Source: Persicitalea sp963716085 (lineage in GTDB: Bacteria; Bacteroidota; Bacteroidia; Cytophagales; Spirosomataceae). From it: a stretch of DNA of 64,000 bases. Numbering within the stretch: position 1 is the stretch's first letter; the number at the start of each line of letters is the position of its first letter. The DNA lies in contig OY970288.1 in assembly GCA_963716085.1 (NCBI GenBank), positions 1,426,001 through 1,490,000 of the forward strand, in the 5' to 3' direction. The position numbers and the translations under genes are program-made. The notes beneath the pieces were generated by a model, which ran no database searches, was not told where the DNA came from, and was given only the letters and a program-made list of their open reading frames with translations. This document shows positions 20,401-28,019 of this stretch, one piece after another.

Positions 20401-20815
20401 TGGCAGTCCCCAAATCACGCCCTTGTTTGCGTAGTCGGGTTTCGGTTTCCGCCTTCGGCCTTTCACTATCGTCGGCCACGATCGTGTACGATGTACGGTT
20501 GATCTTTTTGTACTTCAATCCTACCGGACGCAGTACATCGGTCAGGTTTTGTTCCAGACTTCGGTATTTCTTGACAATCCTGCGATCGACCCTGATTCCG
20601 GTGACGGTTCGGGCTTCAAACAATAGATCGACATCGTAACGGGTGCGTAATTCGGCCAGCACTTCGGCGAGCGAGCGGGTCACGTTTTCTTGGCTGGTAT
20701 CATTTTGGCGTTCCCCTTGCGCCATTGCGAGCGTCTGGGAATGGGAAGGCAGTTCCATTAGCAGGAGCAGCGCCACCAGCCAGAATTTTGAGAGTCGGAT
20801 TAGATTTTCTTTCAT
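17450..20815 (-). CDS. SusC/RagA TonB-dependent transporter with STN signalling domain
   Basis: 1121 residues. Order: signal peptide (~1-28), STN domain (~47-113, LAEVLAELRTRYDVDLLF to TSYTIVADD), linker, carboxypeptidase-regulatory-like domain (~157-230, VTGKVTGEDGISLPGVNVLLKG), TonB box and plug (EEVVVIGYGTVKRKDLTGAV), then a 22-strand barrel ending TFGIKAGF. It imports oligosaccharides across the outer membrane with TonB energy. The STN domain and the FecR and sigma genes just upstream (gap ~53 bases) mean that ligand binding should also switch on transcription of this locus. Confidence 0.95.
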   Translation of the reverse strand: MKENLIRLSKFWLVALLLLMELPSHSQTLAMAQGERQNDTSQENVTRSLAEVLAELRTRYDVDLLFEARTVTGIRVDRRIVKKYRSLEQNLTDVLRPVGLKYKKINRTSYTIVADDSERPKAETETRLRKQGRDLGTATRPRFSLPTVEAIQSPADIAVTGKVTGEDGISLPGVNVLLKGTTRGTTTDQDGNYRLSVDNQSSTLVFSFVGYEPQEVVVGNRKVINISLEPDLKSLEEVVVIGYGTVKRKDLTGAVAQIDADEINALPVADVQQALRGRAPGVRVIQNSGQPGSSVQVQVRGGNSFLGNNNPLYVVDGFPLTGGIDFLNPSDIASIDILKDASATAIYGARGANGVVIITTRQGKEGRSRVTLDSYYGFQNVAKKFDLMNGAQYAEIANEQLTNDGRQPIFNGSNFADTDWQDEIFQTAPIQNHVLTFSGGNAKTRYSVSGNYFKQDGIILNSGTDRGSFRFGLDQDVNDRLSFSTHFVGSRFTFNNNRANNGHRGNNILSSAIVAPPTVPVRDQDGNFSDVAPYPFSPNVLQHPLLFSQIFDQQKRTSLLADLSATLRITDELSFKTMFGTEQVFGEGNFYSPSVLTLSSPSGNASTSFNRSTSYLNENILTYNKGFGNSSLNAVAGFTWQNDVSNFNRQSGNGFLNDILLNNNLGASEVTNPNQSNYSEWALLSWLGRVNFSLDDRFLFTASVRADGSSRFGANNKWGVFPSGAFAYKISEEAFMKEIKAISSLKLRVSYGQTGSTTLSPFQSLNRLGVERATFGKTDVIGFAPVALPNDNLKWETTTQFNVGLDAGLFEERVRLTLDYYHKSTTDLLAEVTLPGSAGFNSIVTNLGEIQNSGVELGIGADILEREFKWDVFAQMSTNRNKVIDIGGSDIFGSGISLPFGASINIAREGQPLGLFYGFQEDGLDENGRIQYVDMNGDGNINNSDQSIIGNPYPDFIYSLNNNFSYRNFDLNVFLEGVQGSDLFFATGGSITNSFNTGENQLVDVYNNRWRPGAPDPNAGYPKVSTSSTFRVSDRFVEDGSYLRVKNVRLAYNFPIGGTDIKWIQSLQLYASAQNLFTFTSYPGLDPEVNTRSGTGDLRIGIDETGYPAARTFTFGIKAGF

Positions 20816-20868
20816 GATTTTTAGGCGTTAGGTTATTGGGTTGTCAGGTAATTTTAAGGTATTGAGGC

Positions 20869-21870
20869 TTATCTCTCCGAAAGGCGAACGGTGTCCTCCT
20901 GCCGCACGACGTCGATGTTTAGCAGGTCGGAAATAGTCTGCAATAACTCGTCGAGGTTGTCAGCCCGAAACGATCCCATGAGTTTGCGTCGGGCGAGGGC
21001 CGGGGAGTCGATCTGCACCTCGACCCCGTAGGTTTCTTCCAGCATTTGGGCGACGTCCGAAAGCATTGTTTCTTCAAAGACGAAGCGTTTTTCTCTCCAA
21101 AGCGAAAAGCTGGGAGTCTCGGCGGCCAGTTTTATGATGGCCTGGTTTTGCCCGTCGAACGTCACCAGTTCACCGGGCTTCATAGTCAGTTCTTTGGGAG
21201 TGTTGCCCTCTTGGTAGTTTATCTGCACTTTTCCCTTGTTCAGAATCACGTTGGCTCCCCGGCGACGAGCGAAAACCGAGAATTCGGTACCCAGCACCAC
21301 GACTTCAAAGTTCTTTTCCGTCTTGACGACGAACGGGCGGTCGTCGTCGGTATGGGTGACCGAAAAATTTGCTTCCCCGGTCAGAAATACTTCCCGGGAA
21401 GCCTGCCCGAAGTTCCAGCGTGGTACTTTCAGCGAGGAACGGGCATTGAGCGTGACCTGACTTCCGTCGGCCAATACAAAAGCCTTCGTCTCACCTTTGG
21501 CCGTTTGGTAGTTTTTGTAAGAAAGCGTGTCCCGGTTCAGCCAAAGCCCCACAGCAAGCAGCAGCAAGATACCCGCCGCAATCATCAGGGGAAACCTCTT
21601 CGGCCAGAAGTACTTCGCCGGGTTGTCTTCTACCCGCCCGTCGGCATAGTGGCGAGGGGTACTTTGCACATAATGGATGTATTCATTCGTCAGCTTTTCG
21701 CTGTCAGGCTGGTATTCGGGATGCTTATTTTCCCATTCTTCCAGCCATTGGTAGTAGCGCTCTTCGTTGGCTTTGGTTTGCAGCCAATAGTCGATCTGCT
21801 TTCGCTGCAAAGGCGTGGCCTTGCTGGCGAAATGAGCGAATATCAGTTCTTTCGTAATTTCGGGTTTCAT
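20869..21870 (-). CDS. FecR-family anti-sigma factor
   Basis: 333 residues from the ATG at 21870 (MKPEITKELIF); an upstream ATG at 21906 would add 12 residues. The N-terminal cytoplasmic sigma-binding part ends before one membrane helix (MIAAGILLLLAVGLWL, about 95-110). The periplasmic FecR domain follows (TAKGETKAFVLADGSQVTLNA, FVVKTEKNFEVVVLGTEFSVFARR), then a C-terminal DUF4974-type region ending RLSER. It holds the ECF sigma until the SusC STN domain signals. It sits between the sigma gene and its SusC. Confidence 0.93.
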   Translation of the reverse strand: MKPEITKELIFAHFASKATPLQRKQIDYWLQTKANEERYYQWLEEWENKHPEYQPDSEKLTNEYIHYVQSTPRHYADGRVEDNPAKYFWPKRFPLMIAAGILLLLAVGLWLNRDTLSYKNYQTAKGETKAFVLADGSQVTLNARSSLKVPRWNFGQASREVFLTGEANFSVTHTDDDRPFVVKTEKNFEVVVLGTEFSVFARRRGANVILNKGKVQINYQEGNTPKELTMKPGELVTFDGQNQAIIKLAAETPSFSLWREKRFVFEETMLSDVAQMLEETYGVEVQIDSPALARRKLMGSFRADNLDELLQTISDLLNIDVVRQEDTVRLSER

Positions 21871-21925
21871 GTTGTTGTCCTTGTTTTCCCAGAAGACGCT
21901 TTTCATCGAAAAACACCTGAGTGAG

Positions 21926-22600
21926 TTAGCCCGCCGCCGTCAGGAGCAGGGCGATTCCTGCCCAAATCGTGAGGTAGTCCCGCAGCCCTTTACGCACCAG
22001 TTTGACCGCCTTGACCAGATGCGTATCGACGGTTTTGACGGAAAGGCCCATTTCGGCGGCGATCTCTTTGTAGCGCTTCCCCTCGAAGCGGTTCATCAGG
22101 AACACCTTCCGGCACTGCGGGGGCAGTTGTTCCACAAGTTCTTTCACTCGATTGAATGTTTCTTCGTACTGGGTGATGTGGTCGGGACGCTGACCGAGCG
22201 CAGCTTCTGCTGCGATGGTAGTTTCCAGCAAATCGGGCTGCCGGAATTCCGCCCGGAGGTGAGAGTAGGCTTCGTTTCGCACACTGCGGAACAGGTAGTA
22301 ACGGTAAGAAGATTGTACGGACTCGAAGGAACTGTTCTTCCAGAATTTGCAGAAAACGTCGCTGACGATGTCTTCGGCCAACTCGCGGGAGTACACAAAA
22401 CGCAAAGCATGGCTGCACAACGCCCGGTGGTAGCGGCGGAACAGCAGTTCGCAGCCCGCTTCGGGACTCACTCCAAACGCCTGACGGATGAGTACTTCGT
22501 CATCGGTTGGGGCGTCTGCTCTTTCCTCCGAAGTACCATGAATTCGCAGGTCGGATTTTCGAGATTTGTCGGATAAATGATCGGATTGTCGGATGCCCAT
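21926..22600 (-). CDS. ECF sigma-70 factor (FecI-like, Bacteroidetes expansion family)
   Basis: 224 residues. Region 2: LLFRRYHRALCSHALRFVYS with AEDIVSDVFCKFWKN. Region 4: LPPQCRKVFLMNRFEGKRYKEIAAEMG with helix-turn-helix KTVDTHLVKAVKLVRKGL. The C-terminal hydrophobic tail (IWAGIALLLTAAG) is often seen in this group. It should direct RNA polymerase to the SusC/SusD locus that follows. Start at the ATG at 22600; a start further in cannot be excluded because the first ~30 residues are not conserved. Confidence 0.92.
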   Translation of the reverse strand: MGIRQSDHLSDKSRKSDLRIHGTSEERADAPTDDEVLIRQAFGVSPEAGCELLFRRYHRALCSHALRFVYSRELAEDIVSDVFCKFWKNSSFESVQSSYRYYLFRSVRNEAYSHLRAEFRQPDLLETTIAAEAALGQRPDHITQYEETFNRVKELVEQLPPQCRKVFLMNRFEGKRYKEIAAEMGLSVKTVDTHLVKAVKLVRKGLRDYLTIWAGIALLLTAAG

Positions 22601-23263
22601 AGGCTTCGTACTAAACTATTTTTTCTCGGAAACGTACCACTCTACCCTTACAAGACTCGATTAAGCCAAAAACACCTGAGTCGTGTTTTATTTTTTTTCA
22701 AAAAGCAGGAGTTATTGATGGGTGAATTAATATGTAAGTGCCTTGCAGCCCACATTCACATCTGCTATTAACGGCTGACCCCTCCGGGGTGCTTTCTTTA
22801 CAACCTTGTTCATCTGTCAATAAGTACCCGCCAGGGAGAGGTTTGCGGGTATGCCCAATAAGTCGTGGCCTTTCCTAATTCAGTCCAGCCGCCGCGCATT
22901 GCACTGCCGCATTCCGGGCAAGTACCTTTAAATGATTTTTTGTGAGAAGGCGCGGGCGCATAAACAAATACGCAGCGATCTCAGGGATCATAAAGTACCA
23001 ACCCCTCGCGGGCGTTCGCCGGGATGCAGTAGTACCGATCCTGCCGTAAATCCTCCTGCGGGGCGGGTAATTCGCGTTATCGATGAATGAATTATTCATT
23101 TCAAAGGAAGTACCCCCGAACGACTCAACCGTATCGCGTTGAAAGTACTGGGCGTTTCGCTGGCCGAAATCCAGTCGGCTTCGTAAGGGACGGGCGGCAG
23201 GTCTCGACTGCTTCTTCAATCTCATTTTCTTTATCTTGCCCCTGTCATTTAAAAAAAGCACCC
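22601..23263. other. 663-base gene-poor region between divergent genes
   Basis: This holds the short MITE copy (22715-22820) and no gene I can support. Two weak coding relics: on the minus strand about 22830-22925 a frame reads CPECGSAMRGGWTELGKA (zinc-ribbon-like CPxCGS). On the plus strand about 23089-23187 a frame reads FKGSTPERLNRIALKVLGV and stops at TAA. Neither has a start. Promoters of the sigma gene (minus) and of the propeller gene at 23264 (plus) must lie here. Confidence 0.6.
22715..22820. mobile_element. MITE-like element, short copy
   Basis: 106 bases, TTGATGGGTGAATTAATATG at the left and TTCATCTGTCAA at the right, flanked by TA on both sides (22713-22714, 22821-22822). It matches the element at 1955-2151 apart from an inner segment of about 91 bases that is missing here. 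Inner palindrome ACCCCTCCGGGGT. No ORF. Confidence 0.75.
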
Positions 23264-25081
23264 ATGCTCCGAAGAAACTTCCTGAAAGCCGGCGCGTTCC
23301 TCCTCATCACGCCCTGGTCGAAACTCTATAAAGACTCCCTGCCGCGCACCGCCCCCCACGGCATGCGGATGATTCCGCGCGACCGGATTTTCAATGTCGC
23401 CGACACGCCGGGCGTTTACCACCACTCGGCGGGCATCGTGAGTACCCCCGAGGGACTAGTGAGCGTGTACCGCACCTGCAACGAACACGTGGCCTTTTGG
23501 TCGAACATCAATGTCGCTTACTCCGAAGACGGCGGCAAAACCTGGCACGGCCACAAAGTGATCTCCGAGTCGTCGTCCGAGGGAACGGGCGGCGTGTGGA
23601 TCGCGCCGCAGACCAACCGCCTGGCCGATGGCCGCATCGCGGTGCTGGCCGATTTCGGGGTGCAGCGCAAGCCTTCCGAGTGGTATATGCTCGCGAAGTG
23701 GCAGCAGCCCCCGCTCGGGATGCGCAACCACCTCTTCCTGAGCGACGACAATGGCCGCACCTGGAAGAGCCATCAAGTGGACGACGTGGGCGGCGAGCCG
23801 TCGTACGTCATTTCGCTGTCCGACGGCACGCTGATGTACACCCGCACCGACTCGGGGCTGACCAACGCCAAAAAGTACCCGCCCATGCCCTGGGGCAACA
23901 CCTATTACCGCAGCACGGCGGTGTTCTCCGACGACGGCGGCCGAACCTTCCCCCGCACCGTCCCGGTGTTCGACGACCCGCTGGTGGGCGACTGCGAGGT
24001 GGGCATCGTCGAGTACGCGCCGGGCCGGATTCTGGCCATGTCCCGCGTCGGCGAGGCCAACGGCTCGATGGGCCATTCTACCCGCATGACCTACAGCCGC
24101 GACTACGGCAAAACCTGGTCGAAGCCCACGCTGGCGCCCATCTACGCCCAGCGGCCCAGCTTGGGGAAGCTCGCCGACGGGCGGCTGCTGGTGACCTTCC
24201 GCCAGCCCGGCACCAGCCGACCGGGTACTTACGCCTGGGTGTTCGAGGCCGAGCGGGACTACGGCTTCGAGCCTTCCGCCCATATCCTGCAAGAGGAAAA
24301 CTGCCGCCTCGAAAAGGGCATCCTGACTCTCGACAGCGGCGATGGCACCGAGGAGGCAGTGCAGTTTTCGGCCTACCCGCTGGAGGACGACGACTCGGCC
24401 GTGACCGTGGAGGCCATACTGGCCGTGGACGAGGCCGGGCAAAACGGCTGCAACATCTGCGCGGGTACTTGGGTGCGCTTCCTGCCCAACCGCGTGTGTC
24501 TGGCCGACCGCCCCGAGGACGGCTTCGACATCGACGCCACGCAGTTCCGCACCTACCGCATCAGCTACGAGAAAAACCGGTTGCAGATTTTTGTGGACGA
24601 AACCCTGAAACTGGACGTGCCGCTGCACCGCGACGGCGAGGACATCCGGGCCTGGCAGGAAAACTCCAAAAGCGGCATTCTGGATCGCCACGTGGCTTTC
24701 GGCAACCGCAAGGGCGAGTACGGCGTCCCGAAGGAGGCAATCGAGGCGTACTACAACAGCATCACCCACCAGCAGAAGCCGGGCGGGTACTTCCTGAACC
24801 GCGCCAAAAGCCGCTGGAAGGACGTGCACATCCAGGTAAAAAACCGCCGCGACCACTCCATCGATTGGCGCTGGGAGGCCCAGTCGGGCCAGTACCCCGA
24901 CCAGTTCCGCCGCGACCACGTCATCCTCGTGGAGCAGAACAAAGGCGGCGGCAACAACGGGTACAGCTCTTGGTGCCAGATGCCCGACGGCACGGTCGTC
25001 ATCGCCGACTACACCACCACGCCGGAGGATTTGGATTTCCCGATTCTGCGGGCGTATCGGCTGGATGAGGGGATGGTTTGA
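23264..25081 (+). CDS. BNR-repeat (sialidase-like) beta-propeller protein with Tat-like signal
   Basis: 605 residues from the ATG at 23264; a longer reading from 23087 has no signal and no conserved residues. The N-terminus MLRRNFLKAGAFLLI looks like a twin-arginine signal. Asp-box repeats SEDGGKTW, SDDNGRTW, SDDGGRTF and SRDYGKTW mark a six-bladed sialidase-fold propeller. The C-terminal half (from ~350) looks like a lectin-type insert (GNRKGEYG... region) before a last propeller segment. It probably acts on a glycan in the periplasm; sialidase activity itself is unproven. It is alone on the plus strand and its coding sequence is richer in GC than its neighbours. Confidence 0.85.
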   Translation: MLRRNFLKAGAFLLITPWSKLYKDSLPRTAPHGMRMIPRDRIFNVADTPGVYHHSAGIVSTPEGLVSVYRTCNEHVAFWSNINVAYSEDGGKTWHGHKVISESSSEGTGGVWIAPQTNRLADGRIAVLADFGVQRKPSEWYMLAKWQQPPLGMRNHLFLSDDNGRTWKSHQVDDVGGEPSYVISLSDGTLMYTRTDSGLTNAKKYPPMPWGNTYYRSTAVFSDDGGRTFPRTVPVFDDPLVGDCEVGIVEYAPGRILAMSRVGEANGSMGHSTRMTYSRDYGKTWSKPTLAPIYAQRPSLGKLADGRLLVTFRQPGTSRPGTYAWVFEAERDYGFEPSAHILQEENCRLEKGILTLDSGDGTEEAVQFSAYPLEDDDSAVTVEAILAVDEAGQNGCNICAGTWVRFLPNRVCLADRPEDGFDIDATQFRTYRISYEKNRLQIFVDETLKLDVPLHRDGEDIRAWQENSKSGILDRHVAFGNRKGEYGVPKEAIEAYYNSITHQQKPGGYFLNRAKSRWKDVHIQVKNRRDHSIDWRWEAQSGQYPDQFRRDHVILVEQNKGGGNNGYSSWCQMPDGTVVIADYTTTPEDLDFPILRAYRLDEGMV

Positions 25082-25189
25082 AAAACCTGCCTTTCACCTT
25101 CGCGTATTTTTTCTCAGCCGCTACGTTATGCCACTCGTTGGGGTCGGATTTTACCAGAAAGAGTTTTTTCGAGCCGTTCTTGTATCAAC

Positions 25190-25588
25190 TTATTCGGTCG
25201 TCAATCCCATCGCTTGCCCAATTAAAAACGTATCGGTGTATTGATTGAACTCCGTTATTTTCCCGTCTTTTACCAAATACTCACAGGCAAAATCGGACTT
25301 CATGTATTTTCCGGTTGCTCGGTAGGTTCCTTCGTAGTATCCCAGCACAAAGACGCTATCGTCGCTGCCAATGTATCGGGTAATGGTTGCTTTCCAGTCC
25401 GTCCAATCTTTTCCGAAACCGCCAAATACTTTTTCAAAAACGGCTTGCTTCCCTACATACCGCCCTCCACCTGGAAAGCCTTTCATTTGATTCCACCGAA
25501 TATTCTCATCAAAAATTTGGCTGATTCCCGCGTTATCTTTCATGGAAAATAGTTCGTACATTTTTCTAACTGTCTCTATATTTTCCAT
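25190..25588 (-). CDS. SnoaL-like (NTF2-fold) protein
   Basis: 132 residues, single NTF2-like cone fold: ENIETVRKMYELFSMKD at the N-terminus, then WNQMKGFPGGGRYVGKQAV, VFVLGYYEGTYRATGK and KDGKITEFNQYTDTFLI. SnoaL-like proteins are small enzymes or binding proteins with varied substrates, so no specific role can be given. No signal peptide. It is the last gene of the operon cupin, propeller, symporter, GH106-like, SnoaL, 35 bases behind the GH106-like stop. Confidence 0.85.
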   Translation of the reverse strand: MENIETVRKMYELFSMKDNAGISQIFDENIRWNQMKGFPGGGRYVGKQAVFEKVFGGFGKDWTDWKATITRYIGSDDSVFVLGYYEGTYRATGKYMKSDFACEYLVKDGKITEFNQYTDTFLIGQAMGLTTE

Positions 25589-25623
25589 GATTTTACTTTT
25601 TTCGATTTGATTTTACCCAACAA

Positions 25624-27885
25624 TCAATTACCTGTTTTATTTGGAAAAACCACAATCATCGACTCGTTCTTCCCCATTTTCAAAGGCATCGTCACCCGCT
25701 GGCCTTCAACCTTAAAGTCTTGTAAAACCGTAACCTCCCCCGTCTCCGCGTTCCAAATCTCGGGAGTACTCTCGGAAGCCGGAAAACTTACTTCCCCCGC
25801 AAAACCATCTTCCCAGGATGAAAGCAAATAAACCGTCGCCCCGCCAATGCGGCGTTGCTGAAAACTCAGCTTAGCATCCGCGTCCTGCCAGCGCACCGAC
25901 TGGTTTTCCCGCGCCACGGCCAGCCAATCCTTGCCGCTGGCATCCGTGATTTGCCCGGCGGCAACGGCGTCCGTGAAGCGCTTTTTCAGAGCGGCCGCGC
26001 CATTTTCCCGGAAGGCCGACCAGTCGGCGGGCATTCGGGCCGTGCAGCGGATGGGTATGCCTGTTCCCAGGAACTTGGCGAGATTTCCAGCTTCGGCGAC
26101 GGTAGCGATGTCATCACGGAGGATGATGTTCTTGATGCGGCCTTTCAGGTCATCGACCCGTTCGGCCATTCGCGCCAAAAGTATCGGATTGGCCGCGTCA
26201 ATGGCGTTCATGGCGGTCCAGGGCTGGTCGGGGATGACGTTGAAGGGGCCGTCGATGGGGTTGGGCTCGACGGGATAAACGAAGCTGTCGGTCAGCGGCT
26301 CGCCGGATTGCAGCACGTACTGCGTGCGGGCCACCCAGGTGTTCAGGTCTTTGAAGCTGCCCCACCAGGGCACCAGGCGGTTGATGTGCGCCTCGGCGTA
26401 CATCCGCCAGCCGGGATAGGGAATTTCGGGCGGCGAGTAGCTGAAACTGTGCATCTGAATGCGGTTGAGGCTGCGCGCGTAGTGGGCGTTCATCAGCGAT
26501 TTGAGCAGTTCGGGCGTGGTTTTCCACATATCCTCCGGCTTCGTGACCGCCGAGAATTCGCCGCGCTGCCCGTCGTATTTCAGGTTCACGCCCCGGATAC
26601 TGCTGTGGGTGAACGACTCGTTGCTGATGATGGGCTTGTCGAGCATTCGCGACACCCACACCGCGTCGGGCAGGTAAACGCCCTCTTCCAGTTCGGCGAC
26701 ATCCACGATGGAATACACCTCGAAAAAGTCGCGCTCCAGACCGCGCCCGTACACCTGCGGACGGTGGTTGAGTACGCGCGCGTCCAGGAACTTCTTGACG
26801 GTCAGGAAGTAATTTTCGTAGATCAAATCTTCTTCCAACTTCACCAAATCTTCTTTTACTTTCTGCTCGTCGGGGCCGTAGCCGAGGAAGGCGTACATCC
26901 GGTCGCCGAGGTCGTAGCCGAGTTTTTCTTGGGACGATTCCAGGATGGCCTTCGACCAATAGCGGCCTTTTTTGTTTCGGATATATTCCCAACTGTCCGT
27001 CGCCATGTCCACCAAGGTACTGCCGAAATAGGGTGTCAGCTTCGGCTCCATGCGGCCAAACATTTCGTTGAGGTGAAACTCGACGGCCTCTTTGGAAGCA
27101 GGGTCGAGTTCGGGGCCTTCGCCCTTATCGACCATCCCGCCGGGCATGGATTTGAACACGCCGATCAGCCATTTTCCGTCGGGAACGTCCCAGGTGAGCT
27201 GGCCTTTGGCGTCGATTTTTTGGCTGAGGTCGATGACCGAGGCCGGATCGACCGCTTTACCTTGGGTGATGCGCCAAGCCTTCACCTTCACGTCGAGGGC
27301 TTTCTCCACATCGAAAGTGCGTTGCACCTGCTTGTTGCCTGCTGTCTCGTAAGCCTCCGAAACCAGGTGCCGCGAGCGGTATTCGTCCGTCACCCAGCGG
27401 CCACCGGGCGGCCAGCCCATGCCGAGGTTCATGGCGAAGCGGAGGCCCAGCCTTTTGGCTTCGGCGAAGGTGTGGGCCAGAATGTCGATGTGATCGGGCG
27501 AGAGGTACTCGTACCGCTTCTGGCCGATTTTTTCCCATTCGGCGGGCGTGAATCCCTTGCCCGGACTGCCGCCCGGAAAGCCGTGCATCGAGATTACCCG
27601 CAACTCTACCCCGGCGATGCCGCGCTCGGCCATTTCTTCCAGTTCGCGGCTGATCTCCTCGCGGCTCACCACGTTGTCGAACCAGAACCAGTATATCCAA
27701 GGGCCGGCTTGTTTTGGGGGAGTTTTGAAATTGGCGCGGAGGGTACTTAGGTCTTGGGCGAGGTAGTCTAAGGGTACTTTGATGGGGGGAGTTTCGCTGG
27801 CTTGGTTGTTTTTTTTGGCGCAGCCTAGTAGTAGGCCGATTAGAAGAAAGGGCAAGAGATACTTTGGTATAAATCTTTGATTCAT
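25624..27885 (-). CDS. GH106-like (alpha-L-rhamnosidase-type) lipoprotein
   Basis: 753 residues with a lipoprotein signal (FLLIGLLLGC). The N-terminal catalytic-barrel start reads PWIYWFWFDNVVSREEISRELEEMAERGIAGVEL, the well-known opening of GH106 rhamnosidases and related large glycosidases. Also LGLRFAMNLGMGWPPGGRWV, LSQKIDAKGQLTWDVPDGKW and FSYSPPEIPYPGWRMY. It is shorter than full GH106 enzymes (about 1000-1150 residues), lacking most of the C-terminal beta-domains. It would release a terminal sugar, perhaps rhamnose, in the periplasm. Upstream is the symporter (134-base gap with a palindrome). Confidence 0.8.
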   Translation of the reverse strand: MNQRFIPKYLLPFLLIGLLLGCAKKNNQASETPPIKVPLDYLAQDLSTLRANFKTPPKQAGPWIYWFWFDNVVSREEISRELEEMAERGIAGVELRVISMHGFPGGSPGKGFTPAEWEKIGQKRYEYLSPDHIDILAHTFAEAKRLGLRFAMNLGMGWPPGGRWVTDEYRSRHLVSEAYETAGNKQVQRTFDVEKALDVKVKAWRITQGKAVDPASVIDLSQKIDAKGQLTWDVPDGKWLIGVFKSMPGGMVDKGEGPELDPASKEAVEFHLNEMFGRMEPKLTPYFGSTLVDMATDSWEYIRNKKGRYWSKAILESSQEKLGYDLGDRMYAFLGYGPDEQKVKEDLVKLEEDLIYENYFLTVKKFLDARVLNHRPQVYGRGLERDFFEVYSIVDVAELEEGVYLPDAVWVSRMLDKPIISNESFTHSSIRGVNLKYDGQRGEFSAVTKPEDMWKTTPELLKSLMNAHYARSLNRIQMHSFSYSPPEIPYPGWRMYAEAHINRLVPWWGSFKDLNTWVARTQYVLQSGEPLTDSFVYPVEPNPIDGPFNVIPDQPWTAMNAIDAANPILLARMAERVDDLKGRIKNIILRDDIATVAEAGNLAKFLGTGIPIRCTARMPADWSAFRENGAAALKKRFTDAVAAGQITDASGKDWLAVARENQSVRWQDADAKLSFQQRRIGGATVYLLSSWEDGFAGEVSFPASESTPEIWNAETGEVTVLQDFKVEGQRVTMPLKMGKNESMIVVFPNKTGN

Positions 27886-27904
27886 TTTGTTGGGTTTTAA
27901 CCTA

Positions 27905-27990
27905 TCAATTGCTGTAGGCTTCAGCCTTCGGAATGAGGACGGAATTTCTTTTTCTTCGCCATCCGGGGGCTGAAGCCGCCCGGCAATTGA
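27905..27990. repeat. Inverted repeat GGCTTCAGCC type
   Basis: TCAATTGC..GGCTTCAGCC (27905-27926) faces GGCTGAAGCC..GCAATTGA (27968-27990). The arms pair over about 18 of 22 bases with a loop of about 40. It lies between the symporter and the GH106-like gene. REP-like or mRNA-stabilising; no T-run follows. Confidence 0.7.
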
Positions 27991-28019
27991 CTTTTTGGTT
28001 TAATTTCATTGATATTTTA

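Noticed and set aside
22932..23088. Short plus-strand frame starting ATG at 22932
   Set aside because: About 50 codons with no recognisable motif in a region of decayed sequence; not enough to call a gene.
23456..24919. Open frames antisense and in a second frame across the BNR propeller gene
   Set aside because: GC-rich shadows; only the frame from 23264 has Asp-box repeats and a signal.
25855..27750. Plus-strand open frame of more than 600 codons opposite the GH106-like gene
   Set aside because: Antisense shadow: no domain, His/Val/Gly-rich composition, and the minus-strand gene has signal peptide and family motifs.
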